DNA of 64,000 bases, from assembly GCA_013215945.1 (NCBI GenBank), contig JABSOM010000008.1, positions 1 to 64,000 of the forward strand, given 5' to 3'. Shown here in pieces: positions 27,073 through 34,332 of this stretch. Position numbers and translations under genes: made by a program. This DNA comes from Campylobacteraceae bacterium. Lineage in GTDB: Bacteria; Campylobacterota; Campylobacteria; Campylobacterales; Arcobacteraceae. A model generated the notes under the pieces. That model was not told the DNA's origin, made no database searches, and worked only from the letters and a program-made list of their open reading frames with translations. Numbering within the stretch: position 1 is the first letter of the stretch; every line of letters begins with the position of its first letter.

Positions 27073-27828
27073 TTAAGATAAAAGAGGATTAATATTCATT
27101 CCACCATCAATATTAATTTCAGAACCTGTAATAAATGAAGCATTATCAGAAGCTAGAAAAGTAACTAAATGTGCGATATCTTCTACTTGTCCAAAACGTT
27201 TTAAGGGAATTCTATTCATCATTGCTCCAGCTAATGCATTTAAATCTGCTTCTGCTAAACCTGTTTTACCAAAAATAGGAGTTTGGGTAGGCCCTGGATT
27301 AATAGCATTTACTCTGATTTTTCTAGGTGCTAGTTCTGTTGCTGCTGTTCTTGTATAAGAATTCATTGCAGCTTTTGAAGCTCCATAAATAGCAGTATTA
27401 GGCATTCCAGTGTAAGCATTAATGGAAGACAGATTAATAACAGATGCGCCATCATTTAAAATTGGAATAAACTTCTCTACTGTAAAAACAGCTCCCTTAA
27501 AATTAATATCCATAAGATCATCATAAACCCCTTCAGAAATACTTCCAACAGCTTCAGGAGTGAAAATTCCCGCATTTACAAACAAGATATCAATCTTTCC
27601 AACTTCAGCTTCTACTTGGCTTACTAAAGCATCAATAGATTTCAAATCTCTTACATCTGAAACTATTCCCTTAACACCCAATTCTTTAGCTGCATCATTT
27701 ACTCTTTGTTCATCACGCCCTGTAATTATTACCTTAGCACCATTTGCTAATAAATCTTTTGCCGCCGCATATCCAATTCCACTATTACCACCTGTTACTA
27801 CTGCTACTTTTCCTAATACTTTATTCAT
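27073..27828 (-). CDS. Short-chain dehydrogenase/reductase
   Basis: 251-residue classical SDR. The NAD(P) motif is VTGGNSGIGYAAAK (about 12-25), then NAGIF, a catalytic Ser in VINLSSINAYTG, YGASK (Tyr and Lys) and the C-terminal ITGSEINIDGGMNINP. Length and motifs are complete. The substrate is unknown; SDRs paired with TetR repressors often act on reactive carbonyls or quinones. AAGGAATTAAA precedes the ATG. Confidence 0.9.
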   Translation of the reverse strand: MNKVLGKVAVVTGGNSGIGYAAAKDLLANGAKVIITGRDEQRVNDAAKELGVKGIVSDVRDLKSIDALVSQVEAEVGKIDILFVNAGIFTPEAVGSISEGVYDDLMDINFKGAVFTVEKFIPILNDGASVINLSSINAYTGMPNTAIYGASKAAMNSYTRTAATELAPRKIRVNAINPGPTQTPIFGKTGLAEADLNALAGAMMNRIPLKRFGQVEDIAHLVTFLASDNASFITGSEINIDGGMNINPLLS

Positions 27829-27844
27829 TTTAATTCCTTTTTAT

Positions 27845-27895
27845 TTGGAATGTTCGTTCCAATAAAGAATTCTATCATAAAAGAACGTACATTCC
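27845..27895 (-). promoter_or_regulatory. Two near-identical operator-like palindromes upstream of the SDR gene
   Basis: Site 1, GGAATGTTCGTTCC (27847-27860), lies in an 18-base palindrome TTGGAA-N6-TTCCAA. Site 2 on the opposite strand is GGAATGTACGTTCT (27895-27882). They differ at two of 14 positions and their centres are 35 bases apart. Their position 19-67 bases before the SDR start fits repression by the adjacent TetR protein, whose operators in this family are such palindromes. Binding is inferred. Confidence 0.6.
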
Positions 27896-28017
27896 AAATA
27901 GATTTAAAGTAATTATTTAAAATATTCGCTTTATAATTAAAAATTAACTCTTCTTTTCCTATAAAATAGGAGGATAATCAAAATAAAAGAATTTGATAAT
28001 TTATAATTCTTTGTTTT

Positions 28018-28527
28018 TTAATACCAAGATACAGGATAAGACTTCTTTTTATGAAGATTGATATAAAACAAAGCTACAAAAACTAAGATAAGAGAACCAA
28101 AGAAAGAAGGAAAAAACAAATAATCCCAAGAAGAGCCTAAGAGAAATACAATAATGGGGTTAGAACCAGCAGGAGGATGAACTGTTCTTGTTAGAAGCAT
28201 TAAAAAAATAGCTGTACAAAGAGCTAAAGACATAACCCACCACATATCACCTAAAAAGTGTAAAAACAATAAAGCAGTTAAGGTAGAAATAAAATGTCCG
28301 CCTATTACATTCCTAGGTTGAGAGAAAGGACTTTTTTCATAAGCAAAAATTAAAACACAAGAGGCGCCAAAAGAACCCATAACAAGTAAACTCTCATAAG
28401 ACTTAGTAAGATAAGACAAAAACAACATAGCTATTAATGCCCCAAGAGATGAAAACAAAACATCAAATAAATCAATTTTACTTTTAATGGAAGGTCCCTT
28501 CCCTCCTAACTTAGATAAATAATTCAT
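28018..28527 (-). CDS. HPP family membrane protein
   Basis: 169 residues with about four to five membrane helices. The family motif HPPAGSNPIIVF (about 117-128) and QPRNVIGGHFIST (about 75-87) are intact. Some plant and cyanobacterial HPP proteins transport nitrite across membranes; the bacterial role is not settled. The palindrome AAACGTACGTTT lies 16 bases before the start. It has no operon partner. Confidence 0.85.
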   Translation of the reverse strand: MNYLSKLGGKGPSIKSKIDLFDVLFSSLGALIAMLFLSYLTKSYESLLVMGSFGASCVLIFAYEKSPFSQPRNVIGGHFISTLTALLFLHFLGDMWWVMSLALCTAIFLMLLTRTVHPPAGSNPIIVFLLGSSWDYLFFPSFFGSLILVFVALFYINLHKKKSYPVSWY

Positions 28528-28542
28528 AATACTCCTTTTTTA

Positions 28543-28554
28543 AAACGTACGTTT
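28543..28554. promoter_or_regulatory. 12-base palindrome upstream of the HPP gene
   Basis: AAACGTACGTTT is perfectly symmetric and shares ACGTAC with the second operator-like site at 27882-27895. It may be a TetR-type operator, possibly for the same regulator, but this is only a similarity in a short sequence. Confidence 0.35.
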
Positions 28555-28648
28555 GGTTAAGTATATATTATTTTAGGCATTAAGTCAACTTGTTTATATG
28601 GATAAGTGAAATATAGGAAGTTTAATACTTTTGAAATAAAATTAGATA

Positions 28649-28678
28649 TTGTGAAATTGTGTAAAATTCTTGTATAAT
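28649..28678 (+). promoter_or_regulatory. Sigma-70-like promoter of the MntA/HepT pair
   Basis: TTGTGA (28649-28654), 18-base spacer, TATAAT (28673-28678), 27 bases before the first start codon. GTGAAAGGATAAAG provides the ribosome site. Confidence 0.55.
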
Positions 28679-28704
28679 AAAATAAATAAGTGAAAGGATA
28701 AAGT

Positions 28705-29019
28705 ATGAATAATCAGGTTTTAGAAAAATTAAAACAATTAAAACCAAGAATTAAAAATGAAGGTTTTGAACTAATAGGTGTTTTTGGATCTTTCGCTAGA
28801 AATGAAGAAAAACCTACAAGTGATATAGACATACTTTATCAAATAAAAGATACTAAAGAGTATTTAAAAAAATACTCAGGATGGAATAGTATCACCCATA
28901 TTATAGAAATCAAAGAACTCTTAAAAAAAGAATTAAACAGAAATATTGATTTTGTAGACAAGTCTTCTTTAGACTCTATTGCAAGAAAATATATTAAAAA
29001 AGATTTGATATATGTCTAA
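28705..29019 (+). CDS. mntA: MntA-type nucleotidyltransferase antitoxin
   Basis: 104 residues. The minimal nucleotidyltransferase motif GVFGSFARNEEKPTSDIDIL (25-44) has the GSFAR-x(10)-DxD arrangement (Asp40 and Asp42). In MntA/HepT pairs this enzyme adds AMP groups to a Tyr in HepT and so neutralises the RNase. It overlaps the downstream HEPN gene by eight bases, the usual pair layout. Confidence 0.88.
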   Translation: MNNQVLEKLKQLKPRIKNEGFELIGVFGSFARNEEKPTSDIDILYQIKDTKEYLKKYSGWNSITHIIEIKELLKKELNRNIDFVDKSSLDSIARKYIKKDLIYV

Positions 29020-29332
29020 AGCTAGAATAGAGACTATTTTAAAATACATAGATGATATAGAATATATTGTTTCAAACTATGACGGTGTGGTAAATACCTT
29101 AGATGATCGAATTGGTAAACATTCCCTTTTAATGTGTCTTATGCAAATTGGAGAAAATTTAAACAAATTAGACTCTTCAAATAAAATTATACAAGAAGCA
29201 ACACAAGGTGCTTATGCTGTTAGAAACTTTATCACACATGATTATGAGGGAATTAATTTAGCACTGATTGAAAATATCGTTAGAAACCTACTTAAACCTC
29301 TAAGCGTTGAACTTTTGAAAGAATTTAAATAA
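29012..29332 (+). CDS. hepT: HepT-type HEPN RNase toxin (DUF86)
   Basis: 106 residues, all-helical HEPN fold. The catalytic motif RNFITHDY (Arg71, His76, Tyr78) is the Rx4HxY form of HepT, where Arg/His cut RNA and Tyr is the AMPylation target. It pairs with the overlapping MntA gene. Both proteins look intact, so the module is probably active. It opens a stretch of toxin-antitoxin genes reaching 32.6 kb. Confidence 0.88.
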   Translation: MSKARIETILKYIDDIEYIVSNYDGVVNTLDDRIGKHSLLMCLMQIGENLNKLDSSNKIIQEATQGAYAVRNFITHDYEGINLALIENIVRNLLKPLSVELLKEFK

Positions 29333-29341
29333 AAAGTAATC

Positions 29342-29548
29342 TTATATGACAGGATTATTTAAAATAAGCTCAGCCGTTAAATTCTCTAAAGATGAAACAG
29401 ATTTATTTTTTTGTAAAACATCTTTCAATTCTATTGCAGAGTTTTTAAATTCCCCATAAAAAATATTTTCTTTCTTCTTTTTAAAATGTAGATTAATCGA
29501 TTCAAGAATATCTTTATTCTTTTTATTAGTAGGAAATAAAGTCTTCAT
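29342..29548 (-). CDS. Small hypothetical protein behind a CcdA-tail-like gene
   Basis: 68 residues, basic N-terminal half (PTNKKNKDILESINLHFKKKKENIF) and a more hydrophobic C-terminus (SSLENLTAELILNNPVI). It is not CcdB-like and I recognise no family. It follows the 48-codon CcdA-tail-like gene by 15 bases and has its own ribosome site (GAGAGGC). Position suggests the second member of a toxin-antitoxin-like pair; this is inference. It ends 10 bases from the convergent hepT stop. Confidence 0.6.
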   Translation of the reverse strand: MKTLFPTNKKNKDILESINLHFKKKKENIFYGEFKNSAIELKDVLQKNKSVSSLENLTAELILNNPVI

Positions 29549-29563
29549 TATTTGCCTCTCACT

Positions 29564-29710
29564 TTAAAACATTCTACTGTCTTGTAAAATAAGACCATAT
29601 TTTTCAATGTTCTCATTATACTTTTCAATAGCTTTTTTATTGGCTTCTTCCCAAGACTTTATTTTAATTCTTTTATCTTTTATAGAAATAAAAGTAGCTT
29701 TCTTTTTCAT
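29564..29710 (-). CDS. 48-residue protein with CcdA-type antitoxin C-terminus
   Basis: Translated by hand from the minus strand: ATG at 29710, TAA at 29564-29566. Residues 19-48 include SWEEANKKAIEKYN and end in YGLILQDSRMF. That is the pattern of CcdA antitoxin tails (W-x-E-x-N-x-x-AI-x-x-YN-x-x-x-E-x-x-G-...-R-x-F), the part that wraps around the toxin. Only 18 residues (MKKKATFISIKDKRIKIK) precede it, too few for a normal ribbon-helix-helix domain. AAGGATAG lies in front. It is 16 bases behind the ABM gene. Confidence 0.65.
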   Translation of the reverse strand: MKKKATFISIKDKRIKIKSWEEANKKAIEKYNENIEKYGLILQDSRMF

Positions 29711-29719
29711 AGCTATCCT

Positions 29720-29755
29720 TAATAAGCTAAACAGAAGTAAGAAATATTACTTCTG
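29720..29755. repeat. 36-base direct repeat, copy 1 (with internal hairpin)
   Basis: Matches 30784-30819 with one mismatch (C/T at 29727 versus 30791). It contains the perfect inverted repeat CAGAAGTAA/TTACTTCTG. Copy 1 encodes the last residues and stop of the ABM gene on the minus strand. Confidence 0.8.
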
Positions 29756-30020
29756 CCCCTTTGGCTCTAAAGAGTACATTCTTTTTATCCGCTTCAATCA
29801 TAAAGTCCTGTTTTTCATGAAGCAATAATGCTTCTTTTGAAGCCCACTTTTCAAGAATAACAAACTTATTCTCAGCACCTTTCACAGCTTTGAGTTCATA
29901 CTGTAAACACCCAACTTCTTCCAATACCAAAGAAGAAATAGAAGAAAAAGCATCAATCTGTTCTTGCCTACGTCCAGCTTTGACTTCGATGTTTATGATT
30001 AGCGATATTATTTCATTCAT
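29727..30020 (-). CDS. ABM-family monooxygenase-like protein (YgiN type)
   Basis: 97 residues from the ATG at 30020, chosen because AAAGGGTTTTAT lies in front; the frame extends 11 codons further. The ferredoxin-like ABM domain is complete: IINIEVKAGRRQEQIDAF (6-23), LEEVGCLQYEL, FVILEKWASKEALLLHEK. YgiN-like proteins oxidise quinols or small aromatics without cofactor. Its last ten codons lie within a 36-base repeat that recurs at 30784. Confidence 0.82.
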   Translation of the reverse strand: MNEIISLIINIEVKAGRRQEQIDAFSSISSLVLEEVGCLQYELKAVKGAENKFVILEKWASKEALLLHEKQDFMIEADKKNVLFRAKGAEVIFLTSV

Positions 30021-30204
30021 ATAAAACCCTTTAAAAAGTGTAATGTTATACATTATTATAGAAAAAAGAAACTTAAATGTAAAAGTAGTTTTAGACAGAT
30101 AGTTATTCTTTTAATATTCCCAATGGATATTTATTAAGAAAACTCTAGGTATTTTGCTTATCTAGAATATTTATGTTAAAATTAAAAGAAGAAAAGAGGT
30201 TAAG

Positions 30205-30438
30205 ATGCATACAATTACTCTAAATATAGAAGATAATGCTTTCAAAAAATTTATGAATACTATGAAGCAGTTTAGTAAAGATGAAATACATATTGAAGAT
30301 TTAGATAATGCTATTACTCAATATCCTAATATTTCTTTTGAAGATGCAGAAAAAAAAGTCCTTAATGCAGTAAAAAACATATCAAGAAATGAAGGTCTTT
30401 CAGAAGAAGAAGTATTTAACAACATTCTAGGTAAATGA
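30205..30438 (+). CDS. Antitoxin of a ParE-type pair
   Basis: 77 residues. An N-terminal strand and helix (HTITLNIEDNAFKKFMNTMKQF) fit a short DNA-binding/antitoxin fold. The C-terminus is acidic and probably flexible (ISFEDAEKKVLNAVKNISRNEGLSEEEVF). There is no strict RHH family match. It overlaps the toxin gene by four bases (ATGA), the standard antitoxin-first layout. AAAAGAGGTTAAG precedes the ATG. Confidence 0.78.
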   Translation: MHTITLNIEDNAFKKFMNTMKQFSKDEIHIEDLDNAITQYPNISFEDAEKKVLNAVKNISRNEGLSEEEVFNNILGK

Positions 30439-30716
30439 AATATAAAATTTTAATTGAACCAAGTGCAGTCAAAGACTTAAATTCAATTTATAATTTTATA
30501 GAAAAAAATGATTCAAAAACAAAAGCTAAAAACTTTCTTTCAAAACTACAAAAACAAATCAAAACACTAAATCAAATGCCACAAATATATAGAGATTCTT
30601 ATTATTTAAAAGATGGGAAAACAAAAGACCTAATTTATAAGGGTTATACTATTTGTTATCATATAAACAGCAATAGGGTACATATTCTTTCAGTATTTAG
30701 ACAAAAAAATTATTAA
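30435..30716 (+). CDS. RelE/ParE family toxin
   Basis: 93 residues. KILIEPSAVKDLNSIYNFIEKND (4-26), a helix pair, YRDSYYLKDGKTKDLIYKGYTICYHI and a C-terminal VHILSVFRQKNY fit the ParE/RelE fold. The C-terminal VFRQ.. arrangement is ParE/YoeB-like. Members either block gyrase or cut mRNA; which applies here cannot be told. Start overlaps the antitoxin gene by four bases. Confidence 0.85.
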   Translation: MKYKILIEPSAVKDLNSIYNFIEKNDSKTKAKNFLSKLQKQIKTLNQMPQIYRDSYYLKDGKTKDLIYKGYTICYHINSNRVHILSVFRQKNY

Positions 30717-30783
30717 GAAATATTTTATCTCACTCTTTAACATACCGTCAAAGTGGAGATTCATACTCTGCGGTTTTAAGTTA

Positions 30784-30819
30784 TAATAAGTTAAACAGAA
30801 GTAAGAAATATTACTTCTG
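30784..30819. repeat. 36-base direct repeat, copy 2
   Basis: Second copy of the sequence at 29720-29755, 1,064 bases away and in the same orientation. The minus-strand reading still encodes TEVIFLTSV then stop, the last residues of the ABM protein, but no ABM gene precedes it. The internal hairpin could terminate the ParE pair (stem followed by TCCTCCTTTTCTTT). Confidence 0.75.
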
Positions 30820-30915
30820 TCCTCCTTTTCTTTAATTCAATTGCATCAGATAAAAGGATAAGAAAGATATTTAGAAAATAAGAAAAAAATTTTTCTTAAA
30901 GAATAATATATCTTT

Positions 30916-31647
30916 TTACAGAATTTTTTTGAATTCATCATTTTCAAATGGCTCAAAGTTTTTAGGCCATCTAGTTTTTAGTTTGCATAATAATTTCATT
31001 TGTACAGGCGCATCAAAATTAACTTTTTCTACAGAAATATTAACTTCTGTTGCTCCATTTAATTCAAGTAACTTATTGAAATCGCTAACGAAAAAAGAAG
31101 GGCAATATCCCAATAACTCAACAGGATCTTCATTTGTTCTTAATCCCAGAGCCAAAGAGTCAGATTCATTTTGAATATCTTTAAATATTAGTAATTTATC
31201 ATTAACTTTTAATTCTAGTAGTCTTTTAACGTAATGTTTTGCAATATGACTAACTCCATGTGAAAAGAAAAGAACTTCATAGTTACCATATAGATCTTTT
31301 TCAGGATATGGAAAAAGTTGTAAGTTATCAGTAGCACGAATTCCTCTGCTTCGAGATAACTCTTTTAAGTCATGTGAATCATTTTTATCTATATTAAGCC
31401 AACTAATAAAGTCCTCATATTCTGGTCTAGTTTTTGAAAGTAACCTGTTTTTAAAAAGTGGAAATAATTCTTCAGACACGTAAGTTTTATTTAATTCATT
31501 CATTTGACTAAAAGCTATAAAATCATTATCCTTAGCTCCATTTGTATAGTTAAAATAAAATTTTTCATCTTTATGTTCTAATATACCAACCGAAACCCAT
31601 GTTCTATTCACAGGATTTCTCCATGATAAAACTAGTTTATTTTCCAT
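30916..31647 (-). CDS. HipA-N-like plus HIRAN domain protein
   Basis: 243 residues from the ATG at 31647 (GAGGAATCTAAAA in front); a TTG start 15 bases earlier is less likely. The first half (about 5-85: LSWRNPVNRTWVSVGIL, YTNGAKD, LFPLFKNRLLSKTRPEYEDFISWL) resembles the N-terminal subdomain of HipA kinases. The second half (about 105-190: VLFFSHGVSHI, LKVNDKLLIFKDIQNESDSLALGL, LLGYCPSFFVSDFNKLL) has the HIRAN pattern, a domain that in HLTF binds DNA 3' ends. The start overlaps the kinase gene by 11 bases. Confidence 0.72.
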   Translation of the reverse strand: MENKLVLSWRNPVNRTWVSVGILEHKDEKFYFNYTNGAKDNDFIAFSQMNELNKTYVSEELFPLFKNRLLSKTRPEYEDFISWLNIDKNDSHDLKELSRSRGIRATDNLQLFPYPEKDLYGNYEVLFFSHGVSHIAKHYVKRLLELKVNDKLLIFKDIQNESDSLALGLRTNEDPVELLGYCPSFFVSDFNKLLELNGATEVNISVEKVNFDAPVQMKLLCKLKTRWPKNFEPFENDEFKKIL

Positions 31648-32557
31648 TTTTAGATTCCTCAATTAATTTTATTAATCTTTTTTTATTAACTCTAAGCATT
31701 TCCATTGCAAATTTGACCGATATTTCACTTATTAATTCATTTGGTACTTTAGAAAATATTTCTTCCATTTCACAAATATTAAAATTACTCAATTTTTTCA
31801 ACCAATATAATGCAGCTTTTTTATTATGTAAAGAGCAAAAAATAAATGCATCATATGTACTAAGTTTTTTCCCAGTTTTCTTGAGGTAAAAAGGTGTTTT
31901 TGCTCTATTTACAAAATTATCAACTTTAAACCCATTATCTGAAGATATAAGTCTATTCTTTTTTCGTTCTTCGGGTTCTCTACATCCTAATCCAGATGCA
32001 TGATCATAAGTAGGTGTCAAATATACTTTTTTATTATCTACAACTAATCCCCAGTTTTCATGGTGCCTATCTGGATTAGATATTAGACAATCTAACATTA
32101 TATAACCAACAAAAACATCAAAGGCAGAGTTCATTTCTGAACTCTCGTAATTAATTGGTACATCTATAATATCAGTTTTCAATACTGCCAAAACTGTACT
32201 TAAATTATACTCTTTTAACCCATATTTCTTGTGGCTATCATAATCAATATCTTTTAACACACCCGCTAATAATTCATTTCCTAAAACTAATCTTCCTGAT
32301 GAAGGAACAAAATTCTCTGTAATTGTTCCTTTCATTTCTTCATATTCTGAAAATTCATATTTTGCATGAGGAATATCAAGTTTTATACAAAGTTCGCTAA
32401 CTACTACCTCTACCCAGTTTTCGCCGGTATTTTTCCTTCCTTCTTTAAATAACTTTTTAATTTTGTTATCATAAAACCAGAATTTTGCTTTTGTACCTAA
32501 TTGCTCGAGAGAATCTTTTTCTCCAGTTAGAATTCTTTTAATTTTGAATTTTTTCAT
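31637..32557 (-). CDS. HipA-like serine/threonine kinase core
   Basis: 306 residues lacking the N-terminal HipA subdomain. GTKAKFWFYD (21-30) is the P-loop-like ATP region, Lys38 in LFKEG and Glu55 in VVSELC fit the ATP-anchoring pair, NPDRHHENWG (161-170) is the catalytic loop (Asp163, Asn168) and TPTYDHASGLG (181-191) holds the metal-binding Asp. HipA-type kinases phosphorylate tRNA synthetases or other targets to arrest growth. The missing N-subdomain appears to be supplied by the overlapping downstream gene. No HipB-like HTH gene is adjacent. Confidence 0.82.
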   Translation of the reverse strand: MKKFKIKRILTGEKDSLEQLGTKAKFWFYDNKIKKLFKEGRKNTGENWVEVVVSELCIKLDIPHAKYEFSEYEEMKGTITENFVPSSGRLVLGNELLAGVLKDIDYDSHKKYGLKEYNLSTVLAVLKTDIIDVPINYESSEMNSAFDVFVGYIMLDCLISNPDRHHENWGLVVDNKKVYLTPTYDHASGLGCREPEERKKNRLISSDNGFKVDNFVNRAKTPFYLKKTGKKLSTYDAFIFCSLHNKKAALYWLKKLSNFNICEMEEIFSKVPNELISEISVKFAMEMLRVNKKRLIKLIEESKNGK

Positions 32558-32642
32558 TAAATATTAGTCCATTGTTTAATGAACTTATATTAGCATAAAA
32601 TCGCAAAATAATTATACACTTTCTACTTTAACCCTAATTTTC

Positions 32643-32787
32643 AAATAATGCTTAGAAATTAGACAATTTTGTTCAAGTTCAAGGCGGAGCGAAAATTAGC
32701 CTAGGAGCTTACGTCCGTAAGTGACTAGGTTAATTTTTGTGACAACGCAGAAATTGGGCAAAAGTGGCTGATTTATGAGCGTTATTT
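32643..32787. repeat. 145-nt imperfect palindromic element
   Basis: The whole stretch folds on itself. The tip is CTTACG (32708-32713), TC, CGTAAG (32716-32721). Further out are CCTAG/CTAGG, AAAATTA/TAATTTTT, GTTCAA/TTGGGC-type matches, CAATTTTG/CAAAAGTGG and at the ends AAATAATGCT (32643-32652) with AGCGTTATTT (32778-32787). Base composition is clearly more GC-rich than its surroundings. It overlaps the stop codon of the downstream-encoded flavoprotein gene. It resembles a non-coding mobile or REP-like element; no copy number is known from this window. Confidence 0.72.
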
Positions 32788-34008
32788 AGAGATACTAACT
32801 CCAGCGGCATAACCACTGGCCCACGCAAACTGTAAATTAAACCCACCCCTATTTCCTACAATATCTAACACTTCTCCTGCAAAATACAAACCTTTTACTT
32901 TTTTACTCTCATATGTTTTATTATCTACCTCAGCAGTGCGAACGCCTCCACCACTAACCTCAGCATGTTTAAAACCTTGAGTGTCGGTAATTTTTAATTT
33001 CCATGAGTTCAATTGATAAGCTAAAGACTTTATTTGTTTGTTATTAATATCTGCGGCTTTTGCTTCGTGGGATATTTTGCATATATCTAATAATACTGTT
33101 GGTATTTTATTGCTTAACATTCCTATTAATAAATCACTTACTTTTTGTTCTGGAAGGGCTTTAAATAAGTTTTGTATTTGATTGGCTAAATCGTTTCTGT
33201 TAATTTTTGAAAAAAAGTTAATTGATATTTTTACATCTTGGTATAAACTAAGAGCTTGAGCTGCTAATTGAGAGATATCCAATATTGCAAAACCTGATAC
33301 TCCATACTTAGTAAATAACACATCTCCATATATCTCTTGTTCAAGCTGTCCATCTATATACAAAGATACCAAACATTCTTTTTTAACGCCTTGCATTCTA
33401 TTGTGATAATCTACTTGGCTTTGTAAACCTACTAATGAAGGATAGGTAATATTACAAGAGTGATCAAAAGCATTTGCAAAGTCTATTCCACTTTCATTGG
33501 CTTGTAACTGAGGGGCTGCTCCTAGTCCATTACATACTAAGACTTTATCATAGTTCTTATATTCATTGTTTTCACATTTTAGGGTAAATGTATTATTGTT
33601 TTTTTGAATGCTTGTAATTAGTGTTGATGTATATACATTAATACCTAAGGATTCAACACTTAGTATTAATAAATTAACAACAGACTTTGCTTCATTGGAT
33701 AAAGGATAGACTTTATTCGTTTCTTTGATATCTAATAATAAACCAATACTCTTACAAAAGTTCTCAAAAGCTTTAAAATCAAATACTTTAAGCGCATGCT
33801 CTACAAAAGAGGTATCTTCTCCTATATAGTTAGAAGCACTTACTTGTGTATTGGATATATTACAACGCCCATTCCCACTTGCTAAAATCTTTTTGCCTAT
33901 GGCTTTGTTTGCATCAAATATATCTATATGCAAGTCTTTGTTTAATCTTTTAGAAGTAATAGCAGCAACAATACCAGCTGCGCCTCCCCCTACAATAGCT
34001 ATTCTCAA
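32782..34008 (-). CDS. NAD(P)/FAD-dependent oxidoreductase, HI0933/YhiN family
   Basis: 408 residues. The FAD-binding GGGAAGIVAAI (about 7-17) and IGKKILASGNGRCNISN (about 38-54) are diagnostic of the HI0933/YhiN (BaiN-like) flavoproteins. GVRTAEVD (about 355) and the C-terminal GLYFAGEVLDIVGNRGGFNLQFAWASGYAAG complete the fold. Family members are flavin-dependent reductases; the substrate is unknown. Its last codons lie in the 145-nt palindrome. A cupin gene precedes it by 9 bases. Confidence 0.9.
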   Translation of the reverse strand: MRIAIVGGGAAGIVAAITSKRLNKDLHIDIFDANKAIGKKILASGNGRCNISNTQVSASNYIGEDTSFVEHALKVFDFKAFENFCKSIGLLLDIKETNKVYPLSNEAKSVVNLLILSVESLGINVYTSTLITSIQKNNNTFTLKCENNEYKNYDKVLVCNGLGAAPQLQANESGIDFANAFDHSCNITYPSLVGLQSQVDYHNRMQGVKKECLVSLYIDGQLEQEIYGDVLFTKYGVSGFAILDISQLAAQALSLYQDVKISINFFSKINRNDLANQIQNLFKALPEQKVSDLLIGMLSNKIPTVLLDICKISHEAKAADINNKQIKSLAYQLNSWKLKITDTQGFKHAEVSGGGVRTAEVDNKTYESKKVKGLYFAGEVLDIVGNRGGFNLQFAWASGYAAGVSISK

Positions 34009-34017
34009 ATATACCCT

Positions 34018-34332
34018 TTAATCTTTATAAAATACAGCCAAACAAATTGTTGATTCGCTTGTACTTGTATACTTCACTCTGTGTTTTTCTTTTGTTTTTA
34101 TATTATAGTAATCGCCTGTATTTAATAATACTTCTTTATTCTCAAACTCTAATACCATATTACCTTCTAAAATAATAATAAATTCATTTTCTTCTTGCTC
34201 ATACCAAAAGCCTTCAACAGATACTTGTCCATTGGAAACAATTCGCTCAATTCTCACAGAATCATGTTTTAGGATGTTTAAAAATTCTTCATTTTTTACA
34301 TCAATTTTAATATTTGCAAATATATTATTCAT
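34018..34332 (-). CDS. Small cupin-domain protein
   Basis: 104 residues, single conserved-barrel cupin. Motif 1 is WYEQEENEFIIILEGNMVLEF (about 43-63) with an incomplete metal set, and motif 2 GDYYNIKTKEKHRVKYTS with one His. The usual two His of motif 1 are replaced, so metal binding is uncertain. It is probably co-transcribed with the flavoprotein gene, which follows after 9 bases. Function unknown. Confidence 0.8.
   Translation of the reverse strand: MNNIFANIKIDVKNEEFLNILKHDSVRIERIVSNGQVSVEGFWYEQEENEFIIILEGNMVLEFENKEVLLNTGDYYNIKTKEKHRVKYTSTSESTICLAVFYKD

Noticed and set aside
29342-29548. The 68-residue protein as CcdB
   Set aside because: Too short and without the strand pattern or C-terminal motif of CcdB.
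30720-30790. A second decayed coding fragment after the ParE gene
   Set aside because: The minus-strand reading MNLHFDGMLKSEIKYF has no recognised parent protein.
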